Assembly (NCBI RefSeq): GCF_019645875.1
Contig: NZ_CP081000.1
Location: forward strand, 434,001-498,000
Direction: 5' to 3'
Source: Mycolicibacterium senegalense
Lineage (GTDB): Bacteria; Actinomycetota; Actinomycetes; Mycobacteriales; Mycobacteriaceae
DNA length: 64,000 nt
The first letter of the stretch is position 1. Every line of letters starts with the position of its first letter. Shown here piece by piece: positions 25,523 through 34,006 of this stretch. Under the pieces are notes generated by a model. The model did not search any database and was not told the DNA's origin. It saw only the letters and a list, made by a program, of their open reading frames with translations. Made by a program: the position numbers and the translations under genes.

Positions 25523-26863
25523 ATGGCGTCTCGCCTATTGATACGCAACGGATTCGTCGTCTCGCTGGACCACCAGGTCGGCAGCCAGCCCGAATCTGAT
25601 GTTCTTGTGGAGGATGGCCTGATCGTCGCGATCGGGCCCGGCCTCGAGGTGTCCGATGCGCAGGTGATTGACGCCACCGGAACCATCGTGGTGCCGGGCT
25701 TCGTCGACACCCACCGCCACACCTGGCAGACCAGCCTGCGCGGAATGATGCCATCCTGCAGCTTGGAGTCCTACATGGGCACGGTCATGTTCGGTATCGG
25801 CTCCATCGTCCGACCGGAGGACGTCTACGCCGGAAATCAATGGGGCGCATTGGAAGCCCTTAATGCGGGTGTGACCACGATCGTTGACTGGGCGCACTGC
25901 AACAACACTCCCGAACATGCCGACGCTGCGGTAGATGCATTGCGCACCACTGGGATTCGCGTGATGTACGCCTACGGTCCCCCATCCGGTCCGGCCCTGA
26001 TCGAGCAGGCAGGCGTTCCGCATACGCCCGACGCGAGACGACTGCGTTCTCGCTACTTCTCCAGCAACGACGATCTGATGACATTCGCCCTCGCGCTACG
26101 CGGCCCCGGCTTATGTCCCCCAGAGATCGTCAAGCACGACTGGAACTACGCACGAGAACTCGATGCGCGTATCACTATGCACGTCGGAATGCGCATTCCC
26201 GGACTCGAAATGTCGGGCGTCATCCAGGAACTGGACGATGCGGGTCTGCTGGGGTCGGACACGACATATGTTCACCTGAACACAAACTCCGATGCCGAAC
26301 TGGCGCTGATCGCCGACAGCGGCGGGTCGGCGTCTATCGCTCCATACGTGGAAATGGTGATGGGCCATGGCCATCCGCCCATCGGGCGGTTGCTGGACCA
26401 CGGCATCACGCCATCTTTGAGTGTCGACGTCACCACCACTGTGCCAGGAGACATGTTCACTCAGATGCGCGTCGCACTCGCTCAGAATCGCGAGCTGGCA
26501 TTCAAGGACGATCCGCGCGAGCCGTTTTCACCGACGCTGACCCATGAGGATGTGCTCCGATTCGCCACCGTCGCAGGGGCCGCCGCATGTGGACTCGACG
26601 ATAAGATCGGCACGCTGACCCCGGGCAAGCAGGCCGATCTCGTGTTGGTGCGTGCCGACGACGTGAACACCTTCCCGGTATGTGACCCGATCGGGACGGT
26701 CGTCACCAGTGCCGACACCTCGAACGTCGACACCGTCATCGTCCGCGGCGAGGTACGCAAGCGCAATGGTCGGCTCGTCGGTGTCGACCTGTCCGGAGTG
26801 CGTCCGAAGGTGCAGAGCTCCCGCGACTACATCGTGGCTGCCTGCGCCGCAGCTGCCCTGTAG
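25523..26863 (+). CDS. Metal-dependent amidohydrolase (AtzA/TrzN/cytosine-deaminase-like)
   Basis: This 446-residue enzyme has the small beta-sandwich N-terminus (LLIRNGFVVSLD), the HxH pair His64/His66 (VDTHRHTW), later His ligands in TMHVGMR and TYVHLN and the catalytic Asp in SVDVTTT. The C-terminal composite domain (KIGTLTPGKQADLVLVRAD) is complete. The group deaminates or dechlorinates N-heterocycles or opens cyclic amides. It has 90 bp to the FAH gene and the same direction, so co-transcription is plausible. Confidence 0.87.
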   Translation: MASRLLIRNGFVVSLDHQVGSQPESDVLVEDGLIVAIGPGLEVSDAQVIDATGTIVVPGFVDTHRHTWQTSLRGMMPSCSLESYMGTVMFGIGSIVRPEDVYAGNQWGALEALNAGVTTIVDWAHCNNTPEHADAAVDALRTTGIRVMYAYGPPSGPALIEQAGVPHTPDARRLRSRYFSSNDDLMTFALALRGPGLCPPEIVKHDWNYARELDARITMHVGMRIPGLEMSGVIQELDDAGLLGSDTTYVHLNTNSDAELALIADSGGSASIAPYVEMVMGHGHPPIGRLLDHGITPSLSVDVTTTVPGDMFTQMRVALAQNRELAFKDDPREPFSPTLTHEDVLRFATVAGAAACGLDDKIGTLTPGKQADLVLVRADDVNTFPVCDPIGTVVTSADTSNVDTVIVRGEVRKRNGRLVGVDLSGVRPKVQSSRDYIVAACAAAAL

Positions 26864-26957
26864 TAGCACGAACCTGGTCGAAGTGGTTGCCGACACCCGG
26901 GTTGAAGGCCGTTCAGCTGTCTGTTTGTCTCTGCGGCCAAGTAAAAGCTACTAAAAG

Positions 26958-28337
26958 CTAGCGCAAACCCTGCCGGGCGTCGCCCAGCGAGCGACCGAAC
27001 GACTCAAGCAGATACTCGCGTGATGCTTCGCCCGCACGCGCCAGCGACTCGTAATCGATGCCGACCAGCCGCCCCGCCCACTTCTTCACCTGACCGTCGA
27101 TGAAAACGGTGTCTACATCGGCAATTCCGGCGTAGTTGACCACGGTGCCGACCACCGATCCCCACAGGCGGGTCGCCACGGTATCCAGTTTCAGCACCAC
27201 CAAATCGGCCTTTTTGCCCTTTTCCAACGTGCCCACCTTGTCGGCCAACCCCGCATTGATCGCACCGCCGACCGTCGCCGCGCGCAGGACGTCGAGCGGA
27301 CCGTACCGGGACGGAACGGATTCCGCGTCAGCACATTCCTCAGCGAAGCTCAATCCGCGTTGCACGGTCATCAGCGTGCGCATCTCGGTGAACATGTCGT
27401 GGCCGTAGCTCAGCTCGTTGTCGGAGCTGATGCCCTCCTGCAGTCCGTGGCGGTTGGGCTCCAACGCGGGTGCGAATGCACCCACCCCGAAATGAGAGTC
27501 GGAGCGCGGTGACAGATTGACCGCGGCACCGCTGTCGGCGATTGCCTTCCAAATTTCGGGCGAGAGTCCGGCGCAATGGTTGTATGTGTGGCCTTCGCGC
27601 ATCATACCCGCGTCCACGAGTTCCTCCAGTGCCGGGATCCAGGCGCCCATCTCGGTACATAGATCGAAGCAGTTATGGGCAGCGAACGCCCAGCTCTCTT
27701 TGGAAGGTGCAATATCGAACATGCGCAGGGCGACTCGGTCCTGGACGCCGGAGAAGTACTCTTCCCGCAGCCGGAGCAGATCCTGTGGGAACTGATGGTC
27801 GTGTGTACCGGCCTGGGCTGCGCCCGCGGCATAAACCGCCCGGATACCAGTATCGAGTAATGCCTCGATCGCCGCATTCGAATGATCACGAGTGCGCGAG
27901 TTATGGCTGTTGTCGATAAATGTTGTGGTACCTGCATTGATCGCCTGTGCAGCTGACAGTCTTTCGGCGATTCCCATGTCCTCGGGGCGGTACAGCGTTG
28001 CCAGGCCCTCGTGCGTGAGGTTCATGTAGGTGGCGAGATCGGCCTCCGGGGCCAAGCCGCGCAGCTGTCCCTCCCAGGCGTGAACATGGGCATCGATGAG
28101 GCCGGGAACAATGATCGAGCCCGCAACGTCGATGCGGATCGCGGCATCGCCCACCGCGGCAGCCAGTCGCGGAGCAATTTCTTGAATGATATTGCCGTGC
28201 AGCAGTATATCGCCCTGGATGACCCCAGACGAACCCATGGTTACGATGTGAGCGCCTGTCAGCAGAACCTGCCTTTCCGGGTCTTCGGCGGAGGCGGTGA
28301 GCTTGGCTACCAGTTCGGATTCCTGGATGGATGACAT
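26958..28337 (-). CDS. Amidohydrolase-family protein with altered third metal-ligand position
   Basis: This 459-residue paralogue of the convergent amidohydrolase has the same N-terminal beta-sandwich, an HxH motif (IDAHVHAW), a conserved His in TYNHCAG, an Asp in GISSDNE and the GTLEKGKKADLVVLKLD tail. In the segment aligned to TMHVGMRIPG of the neighbour it reads CTEMGAWIPA, so the expected third His is Glu. It may use a different metal arrangement. AGAAGG precedes the ATG. Function is otherwise undetermined. Confidence 0.82.
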   Translation of the reverse strand: MSSIQESELVAKLTASAEDPERQVLLTGAHIVTMGSSGVIQGDILLHGNIIQEIAPRLAAAVGDAAIRIDVAGSIIVPGLIDAHVHAWEGQLRGLAPEADLATYMNLTHEGLATLYRPEDMGIAERLSAAQAINAGTTTFIDNSHNSRTRDHSNAAIEALLDTGIRAVYAAGAAQAGTHDHQFPQDLLRLREEYFSGVQDRVALRMFDIAPSKESWAFAAHNCFDLCTEMGAWIPALEELVDAGMMREGHTYNHCAGLSPEIWKAIADSGAAVNLSPRSDSHFGVGAFAPALEPNRHGLQEGISSDNELSYGHDMFTEMRTLMTVQRGLSFAEECADAESVPSRYGPLDVLRAATVGGAINAGLADKVGTLEKGKKADLVVLKLDTVATRLWGSVVGTVVNYAGIADVDTVFIDGQVKKWAGRLVGIDYESLARAGEASREYLLESFGRSLGDARQGLR

Positions 28338-28564
28338 CGGTTTCGAGCCTTCTCCTGATTGAGAGGTGCGCTGAGGCCGGCGATGCTGTCACGGCGGCAA
28401 CGCAATTCAACGGCGCCAACTGGCTGATGCAGGCTTTTAGTTCGACGCTGTTGCACGAAAATTACTGCGGCGCTTTACTACCGGTTCTACTGGATTGCGT
28501 CGTTCCAGTGAGCATGGCCTCAACTTGGGACTATGGCCACAATCCACCGATCGAGGAGTAAACA

Positions 28565-29758
28565 GTGACGGTAACCGATGTCGCCTCGCCCGTCAGGCCA
28601 GCGACCGCCGAAGATGTGCTCGCGCGTGTCACCGCGCTGGTACCGGCGATGCGTGCGCGCGCCCGCGAGACCGAATTGGCTCGCCAGATGGCGCCCGAGA
28701 CCATGAAGGATCTCACCGAAGCCGGCGTATTCAGGCTGACGATGCCCAAGGACCGAGGGGGCTATGAGGCCGAGCCGCGAATCCTCGCCGAGGTGCTGGC
28801 TCAGGTCGGTCGAGGCGACCCGTCGGCGTCCTGGATCGTTGCGGCCATAACGGCGATGAACTGGTGGCCGGCAGTGATGAGCGACGAGGGTGCGGAGCAC
28901 TTTTTCGAGACCCCTGACCTGAAGATCACGGGACTGATCGCGCCGACCGGGAAAGCCACCTCGGTGGATGGCGGTGTAATGCTCAGCGGCTCGTGGCGGT
29001 GGAATACCGGTGGCGTCCACAGTAATTGGGCAGGTCTAGCCGCGATCGAGGTGACCGAGCAGGGACCCACTCCAATTGTATGTTTGGTCCCGATCGCAGA
29101 GACGGTGGTCCATGAAACCTGGGATGCTTCAGGGATGGCCGGCACTGCGACGAACGAGATCACCACGGAGGGCACGTTCGTACCGCGCAAACGGATCGTC
29201 AATGTGATCGACCTGGCCAATGGCAACTATCCGGACCGTGCATACTCCGGGAATCCCTACTTCAACCGGCCCGCCATCCAGTCGTTCCTGTTCATCAGCG
29301 CCGCACCCATGTTGGGTATGGCCCGAGGGGCGATGGATGTGTTCATGGAGAAGCTTCCCGGCCGTGCGATCACGTACGTGAACAACTACGCCAGCGCCGC
29401 CGAGGCTCCGCTCACACAGCATCAACTGGCAAAGGCTGCATTCGATCTGGAGATCGCTGAAATGTATATGGAGCGGCTGGTCGGGCTCATGGAGCGGACA
29501 TACCACGAATCCGCCGAGGTCAGCGACCGCATTCAGACGCGAGCCTGGCTCGGTCAAGTCGCACGGTATTCGCGCAGCAGTGTCACTCAACTGTTCCAGG
29601 CCAGTGGTGCCTCAGTGATCCAGCACTCGTACCACTTGCAGCGGTACTTCCGCGACGTGAACTCGCTCGCGCAGCATGCGCTGATCCAGCCGGATTCCTC
29701 CGATGAGCTGTACGGGCGGATGCTCGTCGGCCTCGAACCCAATTCCACGATGTTCTGA
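28565..29758 (+). CDS. Acyl-CoA-dehydrogenase-fold flavin monooxygenase (group D, HsaA/HpaB-like)
   Basis: This 397-residue protein has the ACAD helical N-terminal domain (LTEAGVFRLTMPKDRGGYE), the middle beta-domain (LSGSWRWNTGGVHSNWAG) and the C-terminal helical bundle with IQHSYHLQRYFRDVNSLAQHAL. That last segment is typical of two-component flavin-dependent hydroxylases rather than dehydrogenases. It would require reduced flavin from a reductase, and a candidate lies at 32648-33211. The GTG start has GAGGAG upstream. It probably hydroxylates a phenolic or N-heteroaromatic substrate. Confidence 0.82.
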   Translation: MTVTDVASPVRPATAEDVLARVTALVPAMRARARETELARQMAPETMKDLTEAGVFRLTMPKDRGGYEAEPRILAEVLAQVGRGDPSASWIVAAITAMNWWPAVMSDEGAEHFFETPDLKITGLIAPTGKATSVDGGVMLSGSWRWNTGGVHSNWAGLAAIEVTEQGPTPIVCLVPIAETVVHETWDASGMAGTATNEITTEGTFVPRKRIVNVIDLANGNYPDRAYSGNPYFNRPAIQSFLFISAAPMLGMARGAMDVFMEKLPGRAITYVNNYASAAEAPLTQHQLAKAAFDLEIAEMYMERLVGLMERTYHESAEVSDRIQTRAWLGQVARYSRSSVTQLFQASGASVIQHSYHLQRYFRDVNSLAQHALIQPDSSDELYGRMLVGLEPNSTMF

Positions 29759-29809
29759 TCCGGCGTACTCCTCGCCTGCCGCTCAGTGTGTCGGGAGCGG
29801 ACGCAAGCC

Positions 29810-29851
29810 CTGTCCTCCAGGAGTCGCTCGTGAGTGGCTCCTGGAGGACAG
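29810..29851. promoter_or_regulatory. Long perfect inverted repeat (14-bp arms) upstream of the lipase-like gene
   Basis: CTGTCCTCCAGGAG at 29810-29823 and CTCCTGGAGGACAG at 29838-29851 are perfect inverses around a 14-base spacer. It lies 52 bp after the monooxygenase stop and about 150 bp before the next start. The core CCTCCAGG/CCTGGAGG recurs at 31556-31591. It could be an operator or a hairpin terminator; it lacks a U-run. Confidence 0.65.
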
Positions 29852-29999
29852 AACCAATGTATCTCGCGTGCAACAAGTGTAGTCCGGCCTAGGCCGATCC
29901 CTGACACCCATACGCCACGATGGGCGTCTCAGATATGCCGATTCCATCCCGCAACCGGCACAAAAGCGTTGGTCCACAGCATTTTACAGAAGGATGAAC

Positions 30000-31439
30000 A
30001 TGCCCGGTCCAGTCCTCGATTCAGGCGGCGGCGCTGATCGGCGCCGTGTTTATCCGACGCCGCACCTACCCAGACCGCAAGGGCGGAGCCGCCGGGGCAG
30101 GCCGCGAATGTTGTTGCATGCCATGGTGGTAATTGCTGTCCTGACAACTATGATGGCCGCAGCCCCGCTGCCCCACTCCGCCGCCGACGAGTGCCCGCCG
30201 AACAACGGCTACCAGCCCGAATGTCAGTATCGGCCGTTCTACACTCCGCCCGACCCGCTGCCGACCGGGGCGCCGGGGGACCTTATTCGCACCGAGCCGT
30301 CACGGATAGCACTCGATCCGGCCGGTCATGGAAACTACTCCGGGCGCGGAACCCGCATCATGTACCTCAGCACGAACCTGCGCGGCGAGACCGTCCCTGT
30401 CACCGGAACCTACCTCGAGCCCGACCGGCCGTGGACAGGCCGCGGTCCTCGTCCCTTGATCGCTTTCGCTCCGTGGGCACAGGGGTTGGGCGATCAATGT
30501 GCGACATCTCGGCTTCTCAGTGAAGGTGGGTTTCACTACGGCGGTTACCTCGACTTCGCCTTCTATTTCGAAGAAGGATTCCTCGCCACCATGCTGGACC
30601 GCGGATTCGCCATCGTCGCAACCGATTACCAGGGCACAGGCACATACACACCTCCCACCACAGGAATACGGATCCCGACCGCGCACGCAGTGATTGACGC
30701 GGTGCGCGCGGCGAAGCGGCTGCCGGGCACGTCTCTCGATCCCCTCGGTCCCGTTGGCATCTGGGGTTACGGACCAGGTGGGACGGCTGCCGGCGCTGCA
30801 GTTGAGATGGCCCCCAGCTATGCCCCTGAACTCGACGTCGTTGGGGCGTGGGTCGGTGCTCCGCTTGCCGACTACGCCGACTACGCCGACTACGCCGACG
30901 GGTCAATGTTGGTGGGAACCATGGGAATGGCTCTCAATGCGTTCGTCGCTGCGGTCCCCGAGGCCGAGCAGGGCATGAGGGCCATGCTCACTCCGCGCGG
31001 TCTCGACTTCTTGGACAAGACCCGGTATGCCTGCACCGACGAAATCATCCTGAAGTTCATGTTCCGGCACCTCCAGCCGTACTTCGTTTCCGACTTCCGC
31101 GAGATTCTGGCGACAGAGCCGATTAAGTCTGCGTTGGCAGCTCAACGTCTCGGCTCACTCCGGCCGTCAGCGCCCATCCAAATCGTCATCAACCGGTGGG
31201 ATCCCCTCTTCCCCTGGGTGGGTGCGCGCCAGCTGGCCGTCGACTGGTGTGCGAAAGGTGCCGACGTGGAATTCTGGACGAACGAGCAGCCCCCGTTTCT
31301 GAACAAGACCGGCGCCAACAGTCTGCTCACAGCCTTTGTCGAAGGCGAGCACGGTTTACGCTGGATCGCCGATCGCTTCAACGGGTCGCCCACCTCACCG
31401 AACTGCTCGGCCCTTCCTCCGCTGGACCCGGCGGGGTAA
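30000..31439 (+). CDS. Secreted/anchored LIP-family lipase homologue lacking the catalytic serine
   Basis: This 479-residue protein has an Arg-rich N-terminus and a hydrophobic segment (AMVVIAVLTTMMAAAPL) that fits a signal peptide or anchor. The mature part matches the secretory-lipase (LIP) family: DYQGTGTYTPP, AVIDAVRAAK, SYAPELDVVGAWVGAPL and a C-terminal His in VEGEHGLRW. The family elbow GYSQGG is here GYGPGG, so residue 258 is Gly (codon GGA at 30771-30773). The catalytic serine is missing while the rest is intact. Three in-frame 9-base repeats encode ADYADYADY near residue 290. ATG 30000 is preferred over 29994 for ribosome-site spacing. Confidence 0.82.
   Translation: MPGPVLDSGGGADRRRVYPTPHLPRPQGRSRRGRPRMLLHAMVVIAVLTTMMAAAPLPHSAADECPPNNGYQPECQYRPFYTPPDPLPTGAPGDLIRTEPSRIALDPAGHGNYSGRGTRIMYLSTNLRGETVPVTGTYLEPDRPWTGRGPRPLIAFAPWAQGLGDQCATSRLLSEGGFHYGGYLDFAFYFEEGFLATMLDRGFAIVATDYQGTGTYTPPTTGIRIPTAHAVIDAVRAAKRLPGTSLDPLGPVGIWGYGPGGTAAGAAVEMAPSYAPELDVVGAWVGAPLADYADYADYADGSMLVGTMGMALNAFVAAVPEAEQGMRAMLTPRGLDFLDKTRYACTDEIILKFMFRHLQPYFVSDFREILATEPIKSALAAQRLGSLRPSAPIQIVINRWDPLFPWVGARQLAVDWCAKGADVEFWTNEQPPFLNKTGANSLLTAFVEGEHGLRWIADRFNGSPTSPNCSALPPLDPAG
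30868..30899 (+). repeat. In-frame 9-bp tandem repeat
   Basis: The unit GCCGACTAC occurs three times in a row with a partial fourth (GCCGAC), giving repeated Ala-Asp-Tyr in the lipase-like protein. The unit length keeps the frame if copies are gained or lost. Confidence 0.75.
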
Positions 31440-31550
31440 GAGCCGACTTGAGCGAGCAACAGTCGATGACGTTCTGATTCGGCTAATCACGTTCGGATCC
31501 CCCGAAGTCGGCCGCGGATTTCCATCCGCACCGGCGTGCCGATGATAGGC

Positions 31551-31596
31551 TCTGGCCTCCAGGGATCCCCTGGGGAGCGGCGTCCTGGAGGCCAGA
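31551..31596. promoter_or_regulatory. Long perfect inverted repeat (13-bp arms) upstream of the AraC gene
   Basis: TCTGGCCTCCAGG at 31551-31563 and CCTGGAGGCCAGA at 31584-31596 are perfect inverses. They end 25 bp before the AraC start codon. The core matches the repeat at 29810-29851, which suggests a shared regulator, probably the AraC protein itself. A terminator for the lipase-like gene is the alternative. Confidence 0.65.
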
Positions 31597-31621
31597 TGTA
31601 CCACGGCCGAGGAGGATGAGA

Positions 31622-32641
31622 ATGGCAGTGGGTGCGCGCCCGGCTTGGGGCGATCGGCCCCGGACCCCAAGCCGTCACACACCGCTGTCGGGTTTTCCGA
31701 CCGTGGGCACGAGGCAGCGCAATGAGGCCGAGTGGATACTCGGCGACCTCGTGACCCGCAATCGGCTCACCACCACCTCACCAGAAGGCTTCGCGGCAAC
31801 GTTCCGTTCCGCCTGGGCTGGGCCCATCCGCGTTGTGCACCACCAATATCGGAATTTCGCCGGCTCGGAGAGCACCGTCCCGCTCGACATGGTGGTGATG
31901 AGTGTTCCCATGCGGGGGAGTCTCACATTCAAGGCACATGGCAAAGAGATCATCGCAGCTCATGGGTCACCACTCGTCGCCAATGTGGGTGCGATGCCCT
32001 CGATGGCCGGTCCCGCGACCATCGATCTACTGACGTTGATGCTTCCGCTCGCGGTTCTCCAGCAAGCGCTGGAAACCCAGTTCCCGCGACTGGGCAGCGG
32101 GGCAGAGATCGCCTTCCGCGCGGTGGGGAGCCACCAGTCGGGCGGTGCGCTCACGCATGCCATGTGGGCCGTCCAGGAAGCGCTCGATGCTGGCGACGCC
32201 CAAACACCACAAAAGCAGCAACGGTTGACGGACATGCTCGTGTCGAGCTTGTTGCTGGCACATCCGCACAATTTGACTCGCGAGCTGTACCTGGCGGGCG
32301 CGAACGCGTCAGACACCGCTGTATGGGACGCGGTCTCCGTCCTGCGTAACGCGCCTGAGTCCAGGGTGACCATTGCTGAACTGGCGCGCGACTCTGGAGT
32401 CAGCGTGCGATCGCTGCAACTCGCGTTTGCCCGGCTCATCGGCGTCACACCCTCGGAATATCAGCGCAATCTACGGCTGGACATGGCATATCAGCTGATA
32501 CTGAACTCCGATGCGCGGCGGTCCCTGACGGTTGCGCTGCTCGCCGAGCAGGTCGGCTACGTCAACCAGGGCCGTTTCGCCGCCGACTTCGCCCGGCGTT
32601 TCGGCCTACTGCCATCAGTAGCTCTGCGCGGACGACGCTGA
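31622..32641 (+). CDS. AraC-family transcriptional regulator
   Basis: This 339-residue protein has a C-terminal double HTH domain (about 240-335, TIAELARDSGVSVRSLQLAFARLIGVTPSEYQRNLRLD) and an N-terminal AraC-binding-like domain of the type found in regulators of aromatic oxygenases. GGAGG at 31611-31615 favours ATG 31622 over 31616. The neighbouring long dyad is a candidate autoregulatory site. Confidence 0.88.
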   Translation: MAVGARPAWGDRPRTPSRHTPLSGFPTVGTRQRNEAEWILGDLVTRNRLTTTSPEGFAATFRSAWAGPIRVVHHQYRNFAGSESTVPLDMVVMSVPMRGSLTFKAHGKEIIAAHGSPLVANVGAMPSMAGPATIDLLTLMLPLAVLQQALETQFPRLGSGAEIAFRAVGSHQSGGALTHAMWAVQEALDAGDAQTPQKQQRLTDMLVSSLLLAHPHNLTRELYLAGANASDTAVWDAVSVLRNAPESRVTIAELARDSGVSVRSLQLAFARLIGVTPSEYQRNLRLDMAYQLILNSDARRSLTVALLAEQVGYVNQGRFAADFARRFGLLPSVALRGRR

Positions 32642-32647
32642 CCGATG

Positions 32648-33211
32648 TCAGTGGGGTTCCTGCCAGCCGAGTTGCCACAACTCCTCGGCGAGCACCCGAC
32701 CCGGGTCCAAGCGCGTCAACTGTCGTTTGAAGAAGACGAGCGGCCGCCGCACCGCGACATCGATCCCAATGCCGAGCACCTCGGCGAGCACACACGTGTG
32801 ATCGCCGGCTTCGAAGGTGCGGTACACCCGCGTATGGACTGTCAGTGCGGCGTTGTCGATGGCCGCCGTCCCATGGCCGGTTTGTGACCACGCGACAGCA
32901 TCGAACCGCTGGTGCAACGGCAGCCGAAAGGCCTCGCACACGGCCAGGTCCTCCTGCCCGAGCAGGCTGAAGGTGAGGTTCGCGCAACGCAACAGCGGTT
33001 CGAGGGTAGTCGAGCGGGCATCACCGAAGAAGCCCACCAACGGCGGATCGATGGACACACTGGTGAACGAGCCGATGACCATCCCGACCGGCATTCCGTC
33101 CAACATCCCGCCGGCGACGACGACACTGGTTGGCACGGCCGATAGTGCCCGCCGGTACGCGGAGGGTGTGACCGTGTCCCAAAGCGCATGCTTCTCGTTG
33201 GTATCCAGCAT
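32648..33211 (-). CDS. Flavin reductase (HpaC/HsaB-like, FMN-binding split-barrel)
   Basis: This 187-residue protein has the flavin-reductase pattern: FRRALSAVPTSVVVAGG-like opening, GMVIGSFTSVSIDPPLVGFF, and LTFSLLGQEDLAVCEAFRLP. It would supply reduced FMN/FAD to a two-component monooxygenase, most likely the group D enzyme at 28565. ATG 33211 follows AAGGA. It ends 6 bp from the convergent AraC stop and starts 11 bp after the aspartate-less receiver regulator. Confidence 0.87.
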   Translation of the reverse strand: MLDTNEKHALWDTVTPSAYRRALSAVPTSVVVAGGMLDGMPVGMVIGSFTSVSIDPPLVGFFGDARSTTLEPLLRCANLTFSLLGQEDLAVCEAFRLPLHQRFDAVAWSQTGHGTAAIDNAALTVHTRVYRTFEAGDHTCVLAEVLGIGIDVAVRRPLVFFKRQLTRLDPGRVLAEELWQLGWQEPH

Positions 33212-33222
33212 GTCGCATTCCT

Positions 33223-33930
33223 TCAAGCCGGAAGCGTCTGACGGATGACGAGCGGTGGCCCATAGACCTTACTGGGCCGCCCGCGGCGGCGGTCTGCCGC
33301 ACAGTCGACCGAGTCGAGTTCGCCTGTCGCAACCAGGAATTCAAGATATCGGCGCGCGGTCACGCGCGACATTCCCAGAGCATCCGCTGCTGTGGCGGCG
33401 GACAGCGCCGGTTCGGCCGTCGCGATGTATCGACGCACCGCGGCCAGACGTTCGGCCGAAAGCTCGCGTGGAACCCACGGTTTCGCCGGCATGGACAGCG
33501 AACGGAGTCGGTCCACGTCCGCTTGCCCAAGATCGGCACAAACGAGTCTGCTGTACTCGCCGACCTGGCGCAGCGACTGCAGGAATCGTTCGGGCCGGAT
33601 CGGGGTGACCAGGTAATCGGACACCCCGAGGCGAAGTGCCGCCCGTACTGCCTGCGCGTCCGAGCGGTCAGAGATGAGAATGACGTCGAGCGGTAGGTTG
33701 GCGAATCGAAGTCGCCGCAGGAACAACGCGGCCTCGGCCGGGTGTTCGATGGTGCCCATTACGACGACATCGACCCGGCGGCGCCGCATTACCTCCCAAG
33801 CCTGGTCGGCATCGTTGGCGATTCTGACCAGACGGTGCGTAGTGACGGCACCCACCAGGCGGGAGTACTGCGCGGCAAGAGCTGCGTCAGCCTCGACGAC
33901 CAGTACCTGGATCGGTCCGTCGTGTCGCAT
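33223..33930 (-). CDS. CitB/DcuR-type response regulator with aspartate-less receiver
   Basis: This 235-residue protein has an N-terminal receiver-like domain (1-120) and a C-terminal HTH (SAATAADALGMSRVTARRYLEFLVATGELD). The acidic pair Glu13/Asp15 is kept. The phospho-acceptor position is Gly59 (DVVVMGTIEH instead of DVVLLD) and the conserved Lys is Thr109 (SDYLVTPIRPE). It therefore cannot be phosphorylated in the usual way. AAGGAGG lies before ATG 33930. No histidine kinase gene is present. It sits between LysR and flavin reductase genes in one operon. Confidence 0.82.
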   Translation of the reverse strand: MRHDGPIQVLVVEADAALAAQYSRLVGAVTTHRLVRIANDADQAWEVMRRRRVDVVVMGTIEHPAEAALFLRRLRFANLPLDVILISDRSDAQAVRAALRLGVSDYLVTPIRPERFLQSLRQVGEYSRLVCADLGQADVDRLRSLSMPAKPWVPRELSAERLAAVRRYIATAEPALSAATAADALGMSRVTARRYLEFLVATGELDSVDCAADRRRGRPSKVYGPPLVIRQTLPA

Positions 33931-34006
33931 CTGCAGCCTCCTTGTTCTTGCTCGGTACCTGACCGATCGGTGATGCGACCCAGATTCCGGCACTGTGAGC
34001 CACGTC

